Made by a program: the position numbers and the translations under genes. From the NCBI GenBank assembly GCA_012521035.1, contig JAAYND010000104.1:1-8137 (forward strand): DNA of 8,137 bases, in the 5' to 3' direction. The stretch comes from Methanomicrobiales archaeon (GTDB lineage Archaea; Halobacteriota; Methanomicrobia; Methanomicrobiales; Methanoculleaceae). The notes below the pieces were generated by a model. That model saw only the letters and a program-made list of their open reading frames with translations. It did no database searches and was not told the origin of the DNA. The stretch's first letter is position 1, and every line of letters starts with the position of its first letter. Below are positions 6,930-8,137 of the stretch, piece after piece.

Positions 6930-6968
6930 GTCATATGACCTATAGTGGGGTATGACCCAGTCATATGA
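6930..6968. repeat. Paired GTCATATGA repeats, 30 bp apart, at the aIF2-beta start
   Basis: GTCATATGA occurs at 6930-6938 and again at 6960-6968, in exact 30-bp phase. The first copy extends to the 10-bp palindrome GTCATATGAC. TATGACC is also repeated, at 6934-6940 and 6951-6957. The copies flank the ATG at 6952: the first falls in the expected core promoter and the second in codons 3-6. A dimeric operator is possible but unproven. Confidence 0.4.
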
Positions 6969-7569
6969 AGACCTCCTCAAGGAGGCATATACCAATATCA
7001 CGGAGCCGACGGAGGCTGAAGACCGGTTCATTGTCCCTGCCGCGCGCGCCTTCATCGAGGGGAAGACAACGGTTCTTGAGAACTTCGCCGAGATCGCAGG
7101 TACCCTCCGGCGCGACCAGGAGCACCTGATGAAACACCTCCTCGGCGAACTCGGCACCGCCGGGAAGATCGAGGGAACGCGGGCTGTCTTCTCGGGGAAG
7201 TTTGAGCAGGAGCAGATCAACACGATCATCCACGGCTACGTTGAGGATTACGTCATCTGTTCCGAGTGCGGGAAACCGGATACCCGGCTGGTCAAGAGTG
7301 ACCGGATCCTGATGCTCCGCTGTGACGCCTGTGGTGGTCACCGGCCGGTCCGGAAGCGGAGATCGACTGTAGATCCATCTGCAGCGGCAAAACCGACCGA
7401 GGGTGCTATCATGGACGTTACACCGCAGTTTCTCTCGAAGCGCGGTGATGGTGTGGTGAAGATCGACCGCTACACGATGTATGTTGCGAATGCAAAACCC
7501 GGCCAGACGGTGAAGGTCAAGATCACCCGGATCGCCGGGACGATCATCTTCACCGAGCGTGTCGACTGA
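6952..7569 (+). CDS. eif2b: Translation initiation factor aIF2 subunit beta with C-terminal TRAM domain
   Basis: This 205-residue protein is the beta subunit of archaeal initiation factor 2, which helps aIF2-gamma bring initiator Met-tRNA to the ribosome. Residues about 1-20 form the helix expected to contact the gamma subunit (YEDLLKEAY). Residues 22-98 form the central alpha-beta domain. A zinc ribbon follows, with CSEC (103-106) and CDAC (124-127). Residues about 128-150 form a basic, then Ala/Pro-rich linker. Residues about 151-205 (FLSKRGDGVVKIDRYTMYV to the end) resemble a TRAM domain, a small RNA-binding beta-barrel. Plain aIF2-beta is about 135-140 residues, so the extra 60 or so are an added domain. 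Such fusions are known in some euryarchaea. An in-frame TAG two codons upstream fixes the ATG at 6952. No good Shine-Dalgarno is seen. Confidence 0.95.
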   Translation: MTQSYEDLLKEAYTNITEPTEAEDRFIVPAARAFIEGKTTVLENFAEIAGTLRRDQEHLMKHLLGELGTAGKIEGTRAVFSGKFEQEQINTIIHGYVEDYVICSECGKPDTRLVKSDRILMLRCDACGGHRPVRKRRSTVDPSAAAKPTEGAIMDVTPQFLSKRGDGVVKIDRYTMYVANAKPGQTVKVKITRIAGTIIFTERVD

Positions 7570-7572
7570 AAA

Positions 7573-7604
7573 GTGGGATCGGTCTCACCAAAAATTCTAT
7601 TTTT
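7573..7604 (+). terminator. Hairpin plus oligo-T terminator after the aIF2-beta gene
   Basis: GTGGGA-TCGG-TCTCAC (7573-7588) forms a 6-bp stem with one G-U pair, starting 3 nt after the stop codon. CTATTTTT follows at 7597-7604. Confidence 0.65.
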
Positions 7605-7613
7605 CACGCCCTG

Positions 7614-7655
7614 TGGGCTGGCAACATATCCTGCCAGTTCAGTCGCGCAGTTTTT
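7614..7655 (+). terminator. Second hairpin plus T-run after aIF2-beta
   Basis: TGGGCTGGCA (7614-7623) pairs with TGCCAGTTCA (7632-7641) over 10 bp, including two G-U pairs, around an 8-nt loop. Five T residues follow at 7651-7655. It may be a backup terminator or part of a small RNA. Confidence 0.4.
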
Positions 7656-7802
7656 CCTCCCGGACCGGCGCATTGTTCTGGATCACGGCAGATTCGCCTG
7701 CACCCGCTCTCTCCAGAAGAGGATCGAGTCGCGGCTGCTGATGAGCGATACAGTCCTGTCTCGGGCCGGTATGTGTCGGTTCTCTGCGTGACGCGATTCT
7801 GA

Positions 7803-7840
7803 TCGACCCGGGTCCGGGATCGAGGGCGTTTACTTTTTTT
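7803..7840 (+). terminator. GC-rich hairpin followed by seven T residues
   Basis: TCGACCCG (7803-7810) pairs with CGGG (7815-7818) and TCGA (7820-7823), with one bulged A and a GGTC loop. A run of seven T lies at 7834-7840. It is a credible plus-strand terminator, yet no gene ends nearby. Confidence 0.4.
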
Positions 7841-7934
7841 CAGGCGTGGCGGGATTACTCCCGGTGTCGGAGTGAGATCGCCCCTGCCGGTCCAGTGCAA
7901 ACGCCCGGCCTATTTTCGGTCAGGTAAGCGGAGG

Positions 7935-7977
7935 AAAAGGCCTGCCGGGTGATTCCCGGGGCATACGCCTTCGGGAA
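7935..7977 (-). terminator. Possible terminator of the minus-strand gene ending at 7993
   Basis: TTCCCGGGG (7953-7961) pairs with CCTTCGGGAA (within 7968-7977) around a small loop, including two G-U pairs. On the minus strand four T residues (plus 7935-7938) follow about 14 nt later. The T-run is short, so the call is weak. Confidence 0.35.
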
Positions 7978-7992
7978 CCCCTTGTTGATATT

Positions 7993-8137
7993 TTACGCAG
8001 AATCGAGGGCTTTCATCTGCTCGAGGAGTTCGCCGGCGTGACCGGAGAGTCGCTTTGCTGCATCGGTGATTGCAAGAAGAGGGGGCCGGCCGCCGATCGT
8101 GGTGACGACCAGTTCGGGGTCCGAGAACTGGAACACC
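7993..8137 (-). CDS. C-terminal 47 residues of an unrecognised protein
   Basis: The minus-strand frame is open from the window edge to the TAA at 7993-7995. The visible end starts VFQFSDPELVVTTIGGRPPL and finishes LLEQMKALDSA. It suggests a beta-strand (LVVTTIG), a short loop GGRPP, then an amphipathic helix (AITDAAKRL) and a second helix (HAGELLEQMKAL). Codon use has the G/C-ending pattern of the neighbours, and a stop followed by a hairpin is consistent with a true gene end. I do not recognise the family from this fragment and assign no function. The start and main domain lie to the right. Confidence 0.6.
   Translation of the reverse strand, partial: VFQFSDPELVVTTIGGRPPLLAITDAAKRLSGHAGELLEQMKALDSA

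Larger units (their letters stand above)
7570..7992. other. Hairpin-rich gap without a supported gene
   Basis: No open frame here has a ribosome site or a recognisable domain. The gap holds the aIF2-beta terminator, two further plus-strand hairpins each followed by a T-run, and a hairpin that could serve the minus-strand gene ending at 7993. The multiple terminator-like elements may reflect an unannotated small RNA. Confidence 0.45.

Noticed and set aside
2120..7751. TGAGCGATACA shared between about 2121 and 7742
   Set aside because: The match stops after 11 bases with no similarity on either side, so it is most likely chance.

Overview
The window looks like part of a methanogenic archaeon of moderately high GC, most likely a member of Methanomicrobiales such as Methanoculleus. 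The evidence is an F420-reducing hydrogenase gene followed by its maturation protease, the archaeal GTP cyclohydrolase of tetrahydromethanopterin synthesis (MptA), an archaeal initiation factor aIF2-beta, archaeal BRE/TATA promoters and oligo-T terminators. The lineage is inferred from gene content and protein style, not from a database search.

Layout. Bases 1-238 (minus) hold the 5' part of frhD, and 251-1618 (minus) hold frhA. They form the head of an frh operon that runs out of the left edge. Its leader and promoter zone (about 1619-1830) is very AT-rich and carries several dyads. A stretch of roughly 770 bp (about 1850-2620) has no gene I can support. mptA (2624-3565, minus) and ilvC (3695-4684, plus) diverge from a 129 bp spacer that contains an 8-bp inverted repeat around the mptA TATA box. 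ilvC converges with purL (4789-6855, minus), with an oligo-T terminator for each in the 104 bp between them. purL and the aIF2-beta gene (6952-7569, plus) diverge from a 96 bp spacer. Neither has a convincing Shine-Dalgarno, and both may be leaderless. aIF2-beta carries a C-terminal TRAM domain. The 423 bp after it hold three hairpin plus T-run elements and no supported gene. The last 145 bp (minus) are the C-terminal end of a protein I do not recognise.

The genes serve core metabolism. Frh reduces F420 with H2 for methanogenesis, MptA starts tetrahydromethanopterin synthesis from GTP, IlvC makes branched-chain amino acid precursors, PurL acts in purine synthesis, and aIF2-beta acts in translation initiation. 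I see no mobile element, CRISPR array, defence system, tRNA or rRNA, and no clear undescribed system. The points most worth a second look are non-coding: the dyads in the frh leader, the inverted repeat between mptA and ilvC, a shared CTATTTTT terminator motif, the divergent purL/aIF2-beta promoter, and the hairpin-rich gap after aIF2-beta.
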